Source of the DNA: Burkholderia cepacia
GTDB lineage: Bacteria; Pseudomonadota; Gammaproteobacteria; Burkholderiales; Burkholderiaceae
Length of the DNA stretch: 64,000 nt
Direction: 5' to 3'
Assembly: GCF_001039005.1 (NCBI RefSeq)
Contig: NZ_LDWR01000015.1
Location: 23,856 to 87,855 of the forward strand
The notes beneath the pieces were generated by a model. That model worked only from the letters and a program-made list of their open reading frames with translations, was not told where the DNA came from and made no database searches. Positions 53,910 through 64,000 of this stretch are shown here, one piece after another. The translations under genes and the position numbers were made by a program. Numbering within the stretch: position 1 is the first letter of the stretch; each line of letters starts with the position of its first letter.

Positions 53910-54758
53910 TCACCGCGCAAGCACGCGTGCGTGATGCACGATGTGATCGGCGATGAACGTCGAGATGAAGTAGTACCCGTGGTCGTAGCCCGGATGACGG
54001 CGCAGCGTCAGCGGCTGGCCGGCCTTCGCACAGGCGGCCTCGAACACGTCGGGGTTCAGCTGGTTCGCGAGGAACTGGTCGGCGAGGCCTTGATCGACCA
54101 GGATGCCCGCCGCGAACTTCGGCGCATCGGCGCGCGCGACGAGTTCGCTCGCGTCGTGCTGCTTCCACGCGTCGCGATCGGCGCCGAGGTAGCCCGAGAA
54201 CGCCTTCTCGCCCCACGGGCAGCGCGTCGGCGCGGCGATCGGCGCGAACGCCGACACCGACCGGTACAGGCCCGGATGGCGCAGCGCGAGCGTCAGCGCG
54301 CCGTGCCCGCCCATCGAGTGGCCGAAGATCCCGAGCCGCGCGCCGTCGATCGGCAGCTCGGCCGCGACGAGCTCGCGCAGCTCGCCCGTCACGTACGACT
54401 CCATCCGGTAGTGCGCGGACCACGGCGCTTCGGTCGCATCGACGTAGAAACCCGCGCCGACGCCGAAATCCCACGCGTCGGTCTCGCCCGGCACACCCGC
54501 GCCGCGCGGGCTCGTGTCGGGCATCACGAGCGCGACGCCGTGCTGCGCCGCGTATTGCTGCGCGCCCGCCTTGATCGCGAACGTCTCGTCGGTGCACGTG
54601 AGCCCCGCGAGATAGAACAGCGCCGGCACGCGACCCTGCGCGGCCTGCGGCGGCAGGTACACCGAGAACTTCATCGGCAGGCCGATCGCCGCCGAATCGT
54701 GACGGTAGAAGCGCTGCTCGCCGCCGTGGCACGCATGCGAGGAAACGAGTTCGAGCAT
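53910..54758 (-). CDS. fghA: S-formylglutathione hydrolase
   Basis: A 282-aa serine esterase (FGH/EstD family) that releases formate and glutathione in formaldehyde detoxification. The nucleophile elbow is FGHSMGGHGALTLAL, with PTRCPWGEKAFSGYLG, the start region CHGGEQRFYRHDS and the end HPGYDHGYYFISTFIADH as further markers. It follows adhC on the same strand with 16 bp between them and ends at a bidirectional terminator, so the pair is one operon. Confidence 0.95.
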   Translation of the reverse strand: MLELVSSHACHGGEQRFYRHDSAAIGLPMKFSVYLPPQAAQGRVPALFYLAGLTCTDETFAIKAGAQQYAAQHGVALVMPDTSPRGAGVPGETDAWDFGVGAGFYVDATEAPWSAHYRMESYVTGELRELVAAELPIDGARLGIFGHSMGGHGALTLALRHPGLYRSVSAFAPIAAPTRCPWGEKAFSGYLGADRDAWKQHDASELVARADAPKFAAGILVDQGLADQFLANQLNPDVFEAACAKAGQPLTLRRHPGYDHGYYFISTFIADHIVHHARVLAR

Positions 54759-54774
54759 GGCGATGCGCTCCCGG

Positions 54775-55881
<1,107 letters not shown>

Positions 55882-55940
55882 CGTGTCACTCCTGTCTGTC
55901 TGTTAAGTCGAACCGGGTTGGCGCTTCAGCGCTGGGGTCG

Positions 55941-56036
55941 ACCGGAGCCGGTGCTTCGGCACGCTCCGGTCCCATGCTTTGCGCCGGGCCCATGCAAAGC
56001 TGTGGAAGCCGTGCCGCGCAACATCGCGCGCGGCAC
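55941..56036. repeat. Cluster of three inverted repeats between xylB2 and adhC
   Basis: First, ACCGGAGC-cg-GTGC with a TTCG tetraloop and GCAC-GCTCCGGT (55941-55970). Second, GCTTTGC...GCAAAGC (55976-55999). Third, GTGCCGCGC (56011-56019) with GCGCGGCAC (56028-56036). None has a T-run. They follow the xylB-like gene's stop and precede the adhC start, both on the minus strand, so they could be an RNA 5' structure, a degraded terminator array or a dispersed repeat. The role is unknown. Confidence 0.5.
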
Positions 56037-56153
56037 GGCGCAAGAATCTCGTGCTCGCCATGATGGCCGGTCCCGACGCGCACCGCGTGCGGGAAACGGT
56101 CGCCGGCTTGCCACGATGCGTCATCGCTGACGCAAAAGAACAAGTGTCCGAGT

Positions 56154-57635
56154 TTAAACGCCCGTCGTGAACCATGCATCCGTACGCGCGTACAGATCGA
56201 TGAAGCGCGCGTAGCGCGCGGCCAGCAGGCGATCGTCGCGCGGCGCGGCGACCGGCGACGCGCTCGGCGCCAGCGCGTGCAACGCCGCTTCCCGCCAGTG
56301 TCCGATCGCGACGCCCGCGAGCAGCGCGGCGCCGCGCGTCGCGGCGTTCGGGCAATCGATCGCATGGAGCGACGCGCCGAGCGCATCGGCGAGCAACTGG
56401 CGCCAGCGCGGATCGACCGAGCCGCCGCCCGCGAGACGCAGCGTCGTCACCGGGTCGCCGCGATCGGCATCGCGGATCGCATCGAGCCCCGCGCGCAACG
56501 CGAACGCGACGCCTTCGAACGCGGCGCGCATCATCGCGCCGCGCGTATCGCCGAGCCCGAGGCCGAGCCAGCCGCCGCGCGCATCGGGGTTCATCCACGG
56601 CGAACGCTCGCCCGTCAGGTACGGCAGGAAGCACAGCCGTTCGGACGCCGGTTGCGCGAACGCATCGTCGTACGCGTGCGCCCAGTCCGGATAGCCGAGC
56701 CAGCCGCGCACGGTTTCGAGCGCGAGCCCGACGTTCTGCATCGCGGCCATCGTGTAATAACCGCCGCCGGCCGCCGCGCGATAACGATGCAGCCCGCGCC
56801 GCGCGGGCGGCAGCGCCTCCGCGAGCACGACGATCTGGCCGCCGCTGCCCGTCGTCAGCAGCGCGTCGCCGGCCCCGACAAGTCCGCTGCCGAGCGCCGC
56901 GCATGCCGTGTCGGCCGCGCCCGTCGCAAGCGGTACGCCGGCCGGCAGGCCGAGCGCCGCGGCCGCGCGCGCACCGAGCACACCGCAACGCGCGCTCGAC
57001 GCCTGGACCGGCGCGAACCGGTCGGCCGGCAAACCGAGCGCGTCGATCAACGACGTATCCCATTCGCCGTCGGGCGTCGCGAGCGCGGTCGCGCATGCGT
57101 CGCTCGGATCGGCCGCGACGTCGCCGCCGAGCGCGATGCGCAGCCAGTCCTTCGGCTGCACGGCCCAGCGCGCGGCGCGCAGCGCAGCGGGTTCGTGCGC
57201 GGCCAGCCAGCGCAACAGCGGGCCCGCCATGCCCGGCGCGACGGGGTTCGGTGCGGCGGGCGATCCCGCGGCGGGCGATCCCGCGACGGGCAATCCGGCT
57301 GCGCGCCAGTCGGCCGCGTCCGCTTCGCGCACCGCGCGCGTGTCGGGCCACAGCATTGCAGGCCGCACCGGCTGCCCGTCCGCATCGACCAGCACGACGC
57401 CATGCATCTGGCCCGAGAAACCGATCGCCGCGACCTGCGCGCGCTCGCCGGCCGGCAGCCGCGCGGCCGCGCGCACCAGCGCCTGCCACCACGCGTCCGG
57501 CGCGATCTCGGCCCAGCCGGGCTGCGGCGACGACAGCGCATAAGGTTCGCTCGCGACCGCACGCTCGACGCCGTCGGCATCGAGCGTGACGAGTTTGACG
57601 GAGCCGGTGCCGAGGTCGATTCCGAGCAGGCGCAT
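56154..57635 (-). CDS. xylB: Xylulokinase-like FGGY kinase, second copy
   Basis: A FGGY-family kinase (493 aa), same length as the xylB in the polyol region. MRLLGIDLGTGSVKLVTLDAD, AAIGFSGQMHGVVLVD, the catalytic ATGAADTACAALGSGLVGA, LPYLTGERSPWMNPDARGG and LRLAGGGSVDPRWRQLLADAL are typical of xylulokinases. A 15-bp tandem repeat inserts extra AAGSP-type residues at about residues 115-128. No dehydrogenase or transporter accompanies it, so the substrate cannot be confirmed and another ketose is possible. Confidence 0.84.
   Translation of the reverse strand: MRLLGIDLGTGSVKLVTLDADGVERAVASEPYALSSPQPGWAEIAPDAWWQALVRAAARLPAGERAQVAAIGFSGQMHGVVLVDADGQPVRPAMLWPDTRAVREADAADWRAAGLPVAGSPAAGSPAAPNPVAPGMAGPLLRWLAAHEPAALRAARWAVQPKDWLRIALGGDVAADPSDACATALATPDGEWDTSLIDALGLPADRFAPVQASSARCGVLGARAAAALGLPAGVPLATGAADTACAALGSGLVGAGDALLTTGSGGQIVVLAEALPPARRGLHRYRAAAGGGYYTMAAMQNVGLALETVRGWLGYPDWAHAYDDAFAQPASERLCFLPYLTGERSPWMNPDARGGWLGLGLGDTRGAMMRAAFEGVAFALRAGLDAIRDADRGDPVTTLRLAGGGSVDPRWRQLLADALGASLHAIDCPNAATRGAALLAGVAIGHWREAALHALAPSASPVAAPRDDRLLAARYARFIDLYARTDAWFTTGV
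57256..57300 (-). repeat. 15-bp tandem repeat inside the second xylB
   Basis: Two identical copies of gcgggcgatcccgcg (57256-57270, 57271-57285) and a diverged third (57286-57300) keep the reading frame, adding a five-residue unit (AGSPA) per copy. Copy number would change the protein without a frameshift. Confidence 0.75.
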
Positions 57636-57894
57636 GACGTGAGGATGAATTCGAATGAACGGATGTCGATGATAACGGGATCGCGATACACGACCCGATT
57701 TTTGCCGCTGCGATGACGCGCCGAAAGCGCTGCCGGCAGCCGGGTGTCACCGGGCTGCACCTTGCGTGCAAAAGCAGCCGTTCGCGGGTTAACCCCGCAC
57801 GATTTTTCGACACCCCTTTTTGCCACTATGCGGACCGCGCGATACACACCATAAAGCGGCCTATATTTGACACGGGGGCCCGCGCTATTTTGAA

Positions 57895-57975
57895 GGGCTA
57901 TAAAACCGGGGAACCTCACTCCTACGGCAGTTTCCCGATGATCGACCCCCTGTTCCATGCCGAATTGGCATATCG
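57895..57975 (+). promoter_or_regulatory. Candidate xanthine riboswitch (NMT1-type) before the purine permease
   Basis: CGGGGAAC (57907-57914) pairs with GTTTCCCG (57930-57937), eight pairs with one G-T. It closes a loop with CTCACTCCTACGGCA, the kind of conserved loop I associate with the NMT1/xanthine-I class. A second hairpin, ATGCC-GAATT-GGCAT, follows at 57957-57971. The site lies about 140-170 bases before an NCS2 permease of the uric acid/xanthine type, exactly the gene class this riboswitch controls. The class is recalled from memory; the stem pairing is seen directly. Confidence 0.5.
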
Positions 57976-58074
57976 AACCAGCAAAGAACGGAATAGTACC
58001 CAGCGCTCTTGTTGCGGGGATTCATTCCGCATAACTTCGTATCACCCCGAAAACAAGATCATGGAGTGAGACAG

Positions 58075-59451
58075 ATGCAATCGAACACGGTCCATCCGTG
58101 CGATGAGGTGCTGCCGACCGGCAAGCTGGTAACGCTTGGCCTGCAACACGTCCTCGTCATGTACGCCGGCGCTGTCGCCGTACCGCTTATCGTTGGCGGC
58201 GCGCTCAAGCTGCCGAAAGACCAGATCGCGTTCCTGATCAGCGCCGATCTGTTTTCGTGCGGCATCGCGACGCTGATCCAGACGCTGGGCCTGTGGATCT
58301 TCGGGATCCGCCTGCCCGTCATCATGGGCTGCACGTTCGCGGCAGTCGGCCCGATGATCGCGATCGGCACGAACCCCGGCCTCGGCATTCTCGATATCTT
58401 CGGTTCGACCATCGCGGCCGGCATCATCGGCATCGTGCTGGCGCCGATGATCGGCAAGCTGTTGCGGTTCTTCCCGCCCGTGGTGGTCGGCACCGTGATT
58501 GCGGTGATCGGTCTGTCGCTGATGGAAGTCGGCATCAACTGGGCAGCCGGCGGCGTCGGCAACCCCGAATACGGCAGCCCCGTCTATCTCGGCCTGTCGC
58601 TGCTCGTGCTGACGCTGATCCTGCTGATCAACAAGTTCGGCCGCGGCTTCATCGCGAACATCTCGGTGCTGCTGGGCATCGTCGCCGGCTTCGTGATCGC
58701 ATTCGCGATCGGCCGCGTGAACACGGAAGGCGTGTCGCTCGCGCCGTGGGTCGGCTTCGTGATGCCGTTCCACTTCGGCTGGCCGCACTTCGACCCGCTG
58801 TCGATCGCAACGATGGTCACGGTGATGTTCGTCACGTTCATCGAATCGACCGGCATGTTCCTCGCGGTCGGCGACATGGTCGATCGCCCGGTCAACCAGC
58901 AGCAACTCGTGCGCGGCCTGCGCGTCGATGGCCTCGGCACGCTGATCGGCGGCATCTTCAACTCGTTCCCGCACACGTCGTTCTCGCAGAACGTCGGCCT
59001 GATTGGCGTGACGGGCGTGAAGAGCCGTTACGTGTGTGCGACGGGCGGCGTGATCCTCGTGCTGCTCGGCCTGTTCCCGAAGATGGCGCAGGTCGTCGCG
59101 TCGGTGCCGCCGTTCGTGCTTGGCGGCGCAGGCATCGTGATGTTCGGGATGGTGGCGGCGAACGGCATCAAGGTGCTGTCGAAGGTCGACTTCGTGAACA
59201 ACTCCCATAACCTGTTCATCGTCGCCGTGAGCGTCGGCATGGGCCTCGTGCCGGTCGTGTCGCCGCACTTCTTCTCGAAGCTGCCGCCCGCGCTCGCACC
59301 GATCCTGCACAGCGGCATCCTGCTGGCATCGGCAACGGCCGTGATCCTGAACATCGTGTTCAACGGCGTGAAAGGCGAAAAGGACGCGCGTTGCGACATC
59401 CGCCGCGCCGGACACGACTTCGACGGCCGCCCCGCCGACGTGCATCACTGA
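58075..59451 (+). CDS. NCS2 purine permease, uric acid/xanthine type
   Basis: A 458-aa nucleobase:cation symporter-2 with 12-14 predicted helices. Features: the LGLQHVLVMYAGAVAVPLIVGGA QH motif in helix 1, PVIMGCTFAAVGPMIAIG, FVTFIESTGMFLAVGDMV, and the NAT signature SFSQNVGLIGVTGVKSRYV. The SFPHTSFSQNVGL stretch resembles the uric-acid transporter branch more than XanQ. The start at MQSNTVHPCDE follows GGAGTGAG. It stands alone between its leader and a strong terminator, so an RNA switch would control just this gene. Confidence 0.88.
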   Translation: MQSNTVHPCDEVLPTGKLVTLGLQHVLVMYAGAVAVPLIVGGALKLPKDQIAFLISADLFSCGIATLIQTLGLWIFGIRLPVIMGCTFAAVGPMIAIGTNPGLGILDIFGSTIAAGIIGIVLAPMIGKLLRFFPPVVVGTVIAVIGLSLMEVGINWAAGGVGNPEYGSPVYLGLSLLVLTLILLINKFGRGFIANISVLLGIVAGFVIAFAIGRVNTEGVSLAPWVGFVMPFHFGWPHFDPLSIATMVTVMFVTFIESTGMFLAVGDMVDRPVNQQQLVRGLRVDGLGTLIGGIFNSFPHTSFSQNVGLIGVTGVKSRYVCATGGVILVLLGLFPKMAQVVASVPPFVLGGAGIVMFGMVAANGIKVLSKVDFVNNSHNLFIVAVSVGMGLVPVVSPHFFSKLPPALAPILHSGILLASATAVILNIVFNGVKGEKDARCDIRRAGHDFDGRPADVHH

Positions 59452-59487
59452 TCACTCCGCGCCGGATGACGGCGCAACGCGGTAACG

Positions 59488-59517
59488 AAAAACGCCACGG
59501 TATGCCGTGGCGTTTTT
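59488..59517 (+). terminator. Strong bidirectional terminator after the purine permease
   Basis: AAAAACGCCACGG (59488-59500), a TATG loop and CCGTGGCGTTTTT (59505-59517) form a perfect 13-bp stem flanked by A and T runs. The stem is nearly the same as the terminator at 60293-60324. Confidence 0.92.
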
Positions 59518-59585
59518 GCTTGGCGGGACCATCGCGGCAACGGCGCCTGCCCGCCGCGGGCGGGTGTCCCAGGAGAAACCGGGCA

Positions 59586-60149
59586 TCAGCTCCCGTGCAG
59601 CGCCAGCGCCGACGCGACCTCTCGCGCGCAGGCTTCCGGCGTGGCCTTGCTGGTGTCGACCGTCACGTCATACGTGACGCCAGCGTGCACCCTGTCGTAC
59701 TGCCAACGCGCCAGCCCGGCAACACGATCGCCGCGTTGCCGCTCCCTTTCCTCGAGAACCTCCAGCGGACAGTGGACGCCGACCATGCTGACCGTGAACG
59801 GCGCCAGCAAATCGGCATATTCCGCTTTCTCGTCGCCGAGCAGCACGTCGTCGACAATCAGATGGTTTCCCTGGTTCGCCAGCGCGACGATCGCGTGTCG
59901 CATCCCCTGCATCGCTCGCCGGGCAACCGACCCGCTACGTATCGATACGACATCCTTGCCGTCTTCGATGAATGACGAAAAAACGAATCCGTCCACATCG
60001 TTCAGGTAACGCGCGGGCAGCATGCCGAGAAACGCATCCATCTGGACATGCAGGAACGGGAGGTCCAGCATGGCCTGGAGCGCATGCGCGAGAGACGTCT
60101 TGCCTGAGCTTCCCACGCCGTTGAGCAGGATGATTCGAGTCGTTTTCAT
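59586..60149 (-). CDS. Chloramphenicol phosphotransferase-like P-loop kinase
   Basis: A 187-aa protein of the CPT family. The P-loop is ILLNGVGSSGKTSLAHAL, followed by FLHVQMDAFLGMLPARYL, where Asp38 matches the catalytic aspartate of Streptomyces chloramphenicol 3-O-phosphotransferase. HLIVDDVLLGDE and VGVHCPLEVLEERERQRGDR are also family-typical. Whether it inactivates chloramphenicol is unknown; many homologues outside Streptomyces lack shown activity. It is a single-gene unit flanked by two near-identical terminators. The start is MKTTRIILLN. Confidence 0.84.
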   Translation of the reverse strand: MKTTRIILLNGVGSSGKTSLAHALQAMLDLPFLHVQMDAFLGMLPARYLNDVDGFVFSSFIEDGKDVVSIRSGSVARRAMQGMRHAIVALANQGNHLIVDDVLLGDEKAEYADLLAPFTVSMVGVHCPLEVLEERERQRGDRVAGLARWQYDRVHAGVTYDVTVDTSKATPEACAREVASALALHGS

Positions 60150-60292
60150 GCGGCGAGTGTACCTGCGTGCGCTGAACAACGCCGATCGGTATCGCGGAAC
60201 GAACTGCGTGACCCGACCCGCCGCACCGCGCATGTTTGCCGGGAAGCCGATGCGATGGAACGCATCGACCGGCACGTCGGCGCTCGCACAAA

Positions 60293-60324
60293 AAAACGCC
60301 ACGGACTTTCGTCCGTGGCGTTTT
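60293..60324. terminator. Bidirectional terminator between the CPT-like gene and the efflux operon
   Basis: AAAACGCCACGGAC (60293-60306), a TTTC loop and GTCCGTGGCGTTTT (60311-60324). A and T runs flank a perfect 14-bp stem that shares 11 bp with the terminator at 59488-59517. It lies 64 bp after the end of the efflux gene on the minus strand, so it probably terminates the RND operon. Confidence 0.88.
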
Positions 60325-60387
60325 CGTTTCCGCATACAGCCGGTTCGGCAAACGGAAGCGGCTGCCCGCTCCCGCCCTGCTTCACGC

Positions 60388-61914
60388 TTACCCGTTCGTC
60401 GACGCTGCCGACGCAGGCGCCGGGGCGGCCGCCTTGTCGTAGTCGACCGGCGTGTCCGGCGCGCGCGGCGTTTCGCCGGCCCGCTGGATCCACCCGCCGC
60501 CCAATGCACGGTACAGGTCGACCAGGTTCGTCCAGCGCGCCAGACGCGCGCTGATCAGCGACTGCTGCGCCGAGTACAGGTCCGTCTGCGCGGTCAGCAC
60601 CGACAGGTAGCTGTCGACGCCGTTCTTGTAACGCAGGTCCGACAGGTCGAAACGGCGCTGCTGCGCGTACTCGTTGCGCTCCAGCGCGGCGATCTGCTGG
60701 TCGTACGTGCCGCGTGCAGCCAACCCGTCCGACACGTCGCGGAACGCCGATTGAATCGCCTTCTCGTAGTTCGCGATCTCGATGCGCTTCTGCACGTGCG
60801 CGAGATCGAGGTTGGCGATGTTCTGCCCGCCCTCGAAGATCGGCAGCGCAATGTTCGGCGCAAACGACCACGCCGCCGTACCGGCCTTGAACAAGCCGCC
60901 GAGCGTCGGGCTCGCGGTGCCGAACGCCGCCGTCAGCGAGATCTTCGGGAAGAACGCCGCGCGTGCCGCGCCGATGTTCGCGTTCGCGGCAAGCAGCGTC
61001 TGCTCGGCCTGCATCACGTCAGGGCGACGCGTCAGCAGATCCGACGGCAACCCGGCCGGCACGTCCGTCAGCAGGTTCTGCGAGTCGAGCGGCATGCCCG
61101 GCGGCAGGTCGTCCGGCAGCGGCTCGCCGATCAGCAGCACCAGCGCGTTCACGGCCTGCGCGCGAGCGCGTGCCTGAGCCTGCTGGTTCGCGAGCGCCGT
61201 CTCGACGACCGTCTGAGCCTGACGCAGGTCGAGCTCGGAACCCGTACCGTTGTCGAACTGCAGCTTCGTCAGGTCGTACGACGCCTGCGCGGATTTCAGC
61301 GTGTTCTCCGTGACCTTCAGCAGATCGTCGGTCGACAGCACCGTCAGGTACTGGTCAGCCACCTGCGACACCAACGAGATTTCCGACGCCTGCCGCGCAT
61401 ACGCGGTCGACAGGTATTGCGCGAGCGCCTGGTCCTTCAGGCTCTGCACGCGGCCGAACAGATCAAGCTCCCACGACGCCGACAAGCCGACGTTGTAGGT
61501 GCGCGTGATCAGCGACTGCTGCGTCGTCGACACACCGGCCGGAACACGCTGGATGTTGCCCGTGCCCGTCGCATCGAGCGTCGGGAACAGGCCCGCGCGC
61601 GTGATCTGGTACTGCGCACGCGCCGCCTCGATGTTCAGCACCGACACGCGCAGGTCGCGGTTGTTCTTCAGCGCGATCTCGATCAGCCGCTGCAGGCGCG
61701 GATCGACGAAGAATTCGCGCCAGCCGATGGCGGTCGCCGCCTGGCCGTTCGCGCTGCGCGCGCCGGCAGCACCCGGCTGCGTCGCATAGACGCCGCCGGC
61801 CGGGAACGCCTGTGCGACGGGTGCGTCGGGCCGCGTGTAATGCGGCGCCATCGTGCAACCCGTGGCAAAGAGCGCGACCGCGATTGCAGTCAAAGCGTGT
61901 TTTTGCATCATCAC
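60388..61914 (-). CDS. RND efflux outer-membrane lipoprotein (OprM/NodT family)
   Basis: A 508-aa TolC-like outer-membrane factor with a lipoprotein signal ([12 protein letters not shown], Cys20). Segments such as [21 protein letters not shown] and [26 protein letters not shown] are typical of OprM/NodT channels. It overlaps the RND pump gene upstream by the ATGA arrangement (61911-61914), so it is the last gene of the operon. In Burkholderia such operons include BpeAB-OprB and AmrAB-OprA, and which one this is cannot be settled without the rest. Confidence 0.92.
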   Translation of the reverse strand: MMMQKHALTAIAVALFATGCTMAPHYTRPDAPVAQAFPAGGVYATQPGAAGARSANGQAATAIGWREFFVDPRLQRLIEIALKNNRDLRVSVLNIEAARAQYQITRAGLFPTLDATGTGNIQRVPAGVSTTQQSLITRTYNVGLSASWELDLFGRVQSLKDQALAQYLSTAYARQASEISLVSQVADQYLTVLSTDDLLKVTENTLKSAQASYDLTKLQFDNGTGSELDLRQAQTVVETALANQQAQARARAQAVNALVLLIGEPLPDDLPPGMPLDSQNLLTDVPAGLPSDLLTRRPDVMQAEQTLLAANANIGAARAAFFPKISLTAAFGTASPTLGGLFKAGTAAWSFAPNIALPIFEGGQNIANLDLAHVQKRIEIANYEKAIQSAFRDVSDGLAARGTYDQQIAALERNEYAQQRRFDLSDLRYKNGVDSYLSVLTAQTDLYSAQQSLISARLARWTNLVDLYRALGGGWIQRAGETPRAPDTPVDYDKAAAPAPASAASTNG

Positions 61915-64000
61915 TGTCCCTTGTTGCCTTGGTCGCCGTTGCCCGGCTTCTCTTCGTGGTGCGAGTGCTCCTGAGCCAGGCGCAGTGCCTCGTCGACGTC
62001 TTCCTTCTCGCCGCTGAAGATCGCACGGATCTTCACGAAGAACATCGGGATCATGAAGATCGCGAGGAAGGTCGCCGTGATCATCCCGCCGATCACGCCC
62101 GTACCGATCGCGTGCTGGCTCGCCGAACCCGCGCCATTGCTGATCGCGAGCGGCATCACGCCGAGAATGAACGCGAGCGACGTCATCAGGATAGGACGCA
62201 GCCGCAGGCGCGCCGCTTCCAGCGCGGCCTCGATCGGCCCCATCTTCTCCGTCACCTGCAGCTCGCGCGCGAACTCCACGATCAGAATCGCGTTCTTCGC
62301 GGACAAGCCCACTGTGGTCAGCAGGCCGACCTGGAAGAACACGTCGTTCTCGAGGCCGCGCATCGTCGCCGCGAGCAGTGCGCCGATCACGCCGAGCGGC
62401 ACCACCATGATCACCGAGAACGGGATCGACCAGCTTTCATACAGCGCCGCGAGACACAGGAACACGACGAGGATCGAGATCGCATACAGGATCGGCGCCT
62501 GCGAGCCGGACTGGATTTCCTGGAACGACAGGCCGGTCCACGAATAGCCGATACCGACCGGCAGCTTCTTCGCGAGCCCTTCCATCGCGGTCATCGCCTG
62601 ACCGGTCGACTTGCCCGGTGCGGCCTGACCCTGGATTTCCATCGCCGACACACCGTTGTAGCGCTCGAGCTTCGGCGAACCGTACGTCCAGTGACCGGTC
62701 GCGAACGAGCTGAACGGCACCATCCCGCCCGACCCGTTGCGCACGTACCAGATGTTCATGTCTTCCGGCGTCATCCGGAACGGCGCATCGGCCTGCACAT
62801 AGACCTTCTTGATCCGGCCGTCGACGTCGAGGAAGTTGTTCACGTACTTCGACGCCCACGCGATCGAGAACGTCTGGTCGATCGCATCCGCCGTCACGCC
62901 GAGCGCATTCGCCTTCTCGCGATCGATGTCGACCTTGTACTGCGGCGTGTCGTTCAGGCCGTTCGGGCGCACACCCTGCAGCGTCGGATCCTTCGAGGCC
63001 ATCCCGAGCAGCTGGTTACGCGCGGCCATCAGCGCATCGTGACCGAGACCGGCGTTGTCCGTCAGCTCGAAGTCGAAGCCGGCGGCCGTACCGAGTTCAG
63101 GAATCGACGGCGGGTTGAACGGGATCACCAGCGCGTCCTTGTAGCCCGCGTAGCGCCCGAACATCCGGCCGATCAGCGCCTGGACCTTCTGGTTCGCATG
63201 CTGACGCTGCGAGTAATCCTTCAGGCGAACGAACACGAGACCGGAGTTCTGGCCGCGGCCCGCGAAGCTGAAGCCGTTGACCGTGAACGCCGACTCGACG
63301 ATTTCCTTCTCGTCCTTCAGCAGGTAGTCGGAAATGTTCGCGAGGGTCTTCGCGGTCGTTTCCTGCGTCGAGCCCGACGGCGTCTGCACGATCACGAACA
63401 TCAGCCCCTGGTCTTCATCGGGCAGGAACGACTTCGGCAGGCGCACGAACAGCAGGCCGACCGCGACGATCACGACCAGATAAATGATGAGCCAGCGGCC
63501 CGAGCGCTTGATCACGTGGTGCACGCCGACGTGGTACTTGTCGCGGCTATTGTTGAACGTGCGGTTGAACCAGCCGAAGAAGCCCTTCTTCTCTTCGTGA
63601 TGCCCTTGCGGGATCGGCTTGAGGATCGTCGCGCAAAGCGCCGGCGTCAGAATCAACGCGACGAGCACCGACAGCACCATCGCCGACACGATCGTCAGCG
63701 AGAACTGGCGATAAATCGCGCCGACCGAACCGCCCGAGAACGCCACCGGCACGAACACTGCCGACAGCACCAGCGCCACGCCGACGAGTGCGCCGGTGAT
63801 CTGGCCCATCGCCTTCTTGGTCGCTTCCTTCGGTGACAGGCCCTCTTCCGCCATCACGCGCTCGACGTTCTCCACCACGACGATCGCATCGTCGACCAGC
63901 AGGCCGATTGCGAGCACGAGGCCGAACATCGACAGCGTGTTGATCGAGAAACCCACCAGCGACATGATCGCGAACGTGCCGAGCAGCACGACCGGCACCG
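61911..64000 (-). CDS. RND multidrug efflux pump, inner-membrane subunit (partial)
   Basis: The C-terminal two thirds (about 696 residues) of an AcrB-type resistance-nodulation-division transporter of the HAE1 group. The proton-relay aspartates are in [17 protein letters not shown]. The central linker [21 protein letters not shown] segment, the pore-domain [21 protein letters not shown] and the last helices [22 protein letters not shown] follow. It continues beyond the right edge, where a membrane-fusion protein gene is expected upstream. Probably the BpeB/CeoB/AmrB class. Confidence 0.92.
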   Translation of the reverse strand, partial: VPVVLLGTFAIMSLVGFSINTLSMFGLVLAIGLLVDDAIVVVENVERVMAEEGLSPKEATKKAMGQITGALVGVALVLSAVFVPVAFSGGSVGAIYRQFSLTIVSAMVLSVLVALILTPALCATILKPIPQGHHEEKKGFFGWFNRTFNNSRDKYHVGVHHVIKRSGRWLIIYLVVIVAVGLLFVRLPKSFLPDEDQGLMFVIVQTPSGSTQETTAKTLANISDYLLKDEKEIVESAFTVNGFSFAGRGQNSGLVFVRLKDYSQRQHANQKVQALIGRMFGRYAGYKDALVIPFNPPSIPELGTAAGFDFELTDNAGLGHDALMAARNQLLGMASKDPTLQGVRPNGLNDTPQYKVDIDREKANALGVTADAIDQTFSIAWASKYVNNFLDVDGRIKKVYVQADAPFRMTPEDMNIWYVRNGSGGMVPFSSFATGHWTYGSPKLERYNGVSAMEIQGQAAPGKSTGQAMTAMEGLAKKLPVGIGYSWTGLSFQEIQSGSQAPILYAISILVVFLCLAALYESWSIPFSVIMVVPLGVIGALLAATMRGLENDVFFQVGLLTTVGLSAKNAILIVEFARELQVTEKMGPIEAALEAARLRLRPILMTSLAFILGVMPLAISNGAGSASQHAIGTGVIGGMITATFLAIFMIPMFFVKIRAIFSGEKEDVDEALRLAQEHSHHEEKPGNGDQGNKGQ

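Overview
The window is a stretch of high-GC chromosomal DNA whose gene content fits a Burkholderia, most likely a Burkholderia cepacia complex species and probably its main chromosome. This rests on recognised protein families and gene order (argF, murB, yajQ, plsY, xerD-ogt, queG, tsaE-amiC, a kynBUA cluster, zur-znuACB, and an RND efflux operon), not on a database match. Coding density is high. I see no tRNA, rRNA, CRISPR array or prophage.

Region by region. 0-20 kb is mostly housekeeping: arginine synthesis (argF), cell wall (murB, amiC), phospholipid (plsY, cfa), tRNA modification (queG, tsaE, tcdA), DNA repair and recombination (ogt, xerD), PLP synthesis (pdxH) and redox protection (thioredoxin, msrA). 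It also holds a small ArsR-controlled gene that fuses an AHSA1 domain to a GST domain. 21-29 kb carries a 56-kDa selenium-binding protein/methanethiol oxidase homologue with an overlapping membrane protein gene. Next come a flavin reductase, the kynurenine pathway from tryptophan to anthranilate (kynBUA, with a divergent Lrp-type regulator) and an aromatic-acid MFS transporter. 29.2-30.3 kb is a single-gene IS200/IS605-type element with a TnpB RNA-guided nuclease and a typical right-end hairpin. 30.5-35.5 kb is a benzoylformate decarboxylase / aldehyde dehydrogenase / ketopantoate-reductase-like operon with a divergent LysR gene.

35.7-50.4 kb is a sugar-alcohol region. A D-arabinitol dehydrogenase, a xylulokinase and a SorC-type regulator face an eight-gene operon on the other strand: SDR polyol dehydrogenase, PfkB kinase, GatZ/KbaZ-like protein, ABC sugar-alcohol transporter and HAD phosphatase. 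The two promoter regions share operator-like dyads. 50.7-53.8 kb is the zinc uptake operon zur-znuA-znuC-znuB, whose ATPase carries a histidine-rich tail. 53.9-57.6 kb holds glutathione-dependent formaldehyde detoxification (fghA, adhC) and a second xylulokinase-like gene. 58.1-59.5 kb is an NCS2 purine (uric acid/xanthine type) permease behind a candidate xanthine riboswitch. The window closes with a chloramphenicol-phosphotransferase-like gene between two near-identical terminators, then an outer-membrane efflux protein and an RND pump gene that runs off the right edge.

The items most worth following up are the TnpB with a displaced catalytic glutamate and its guide RNA end, the candidate xanthine riboswitch, the shared polyol operators, the GatZ-like protein without a GatY partner, and the His-tailed ZnuC.
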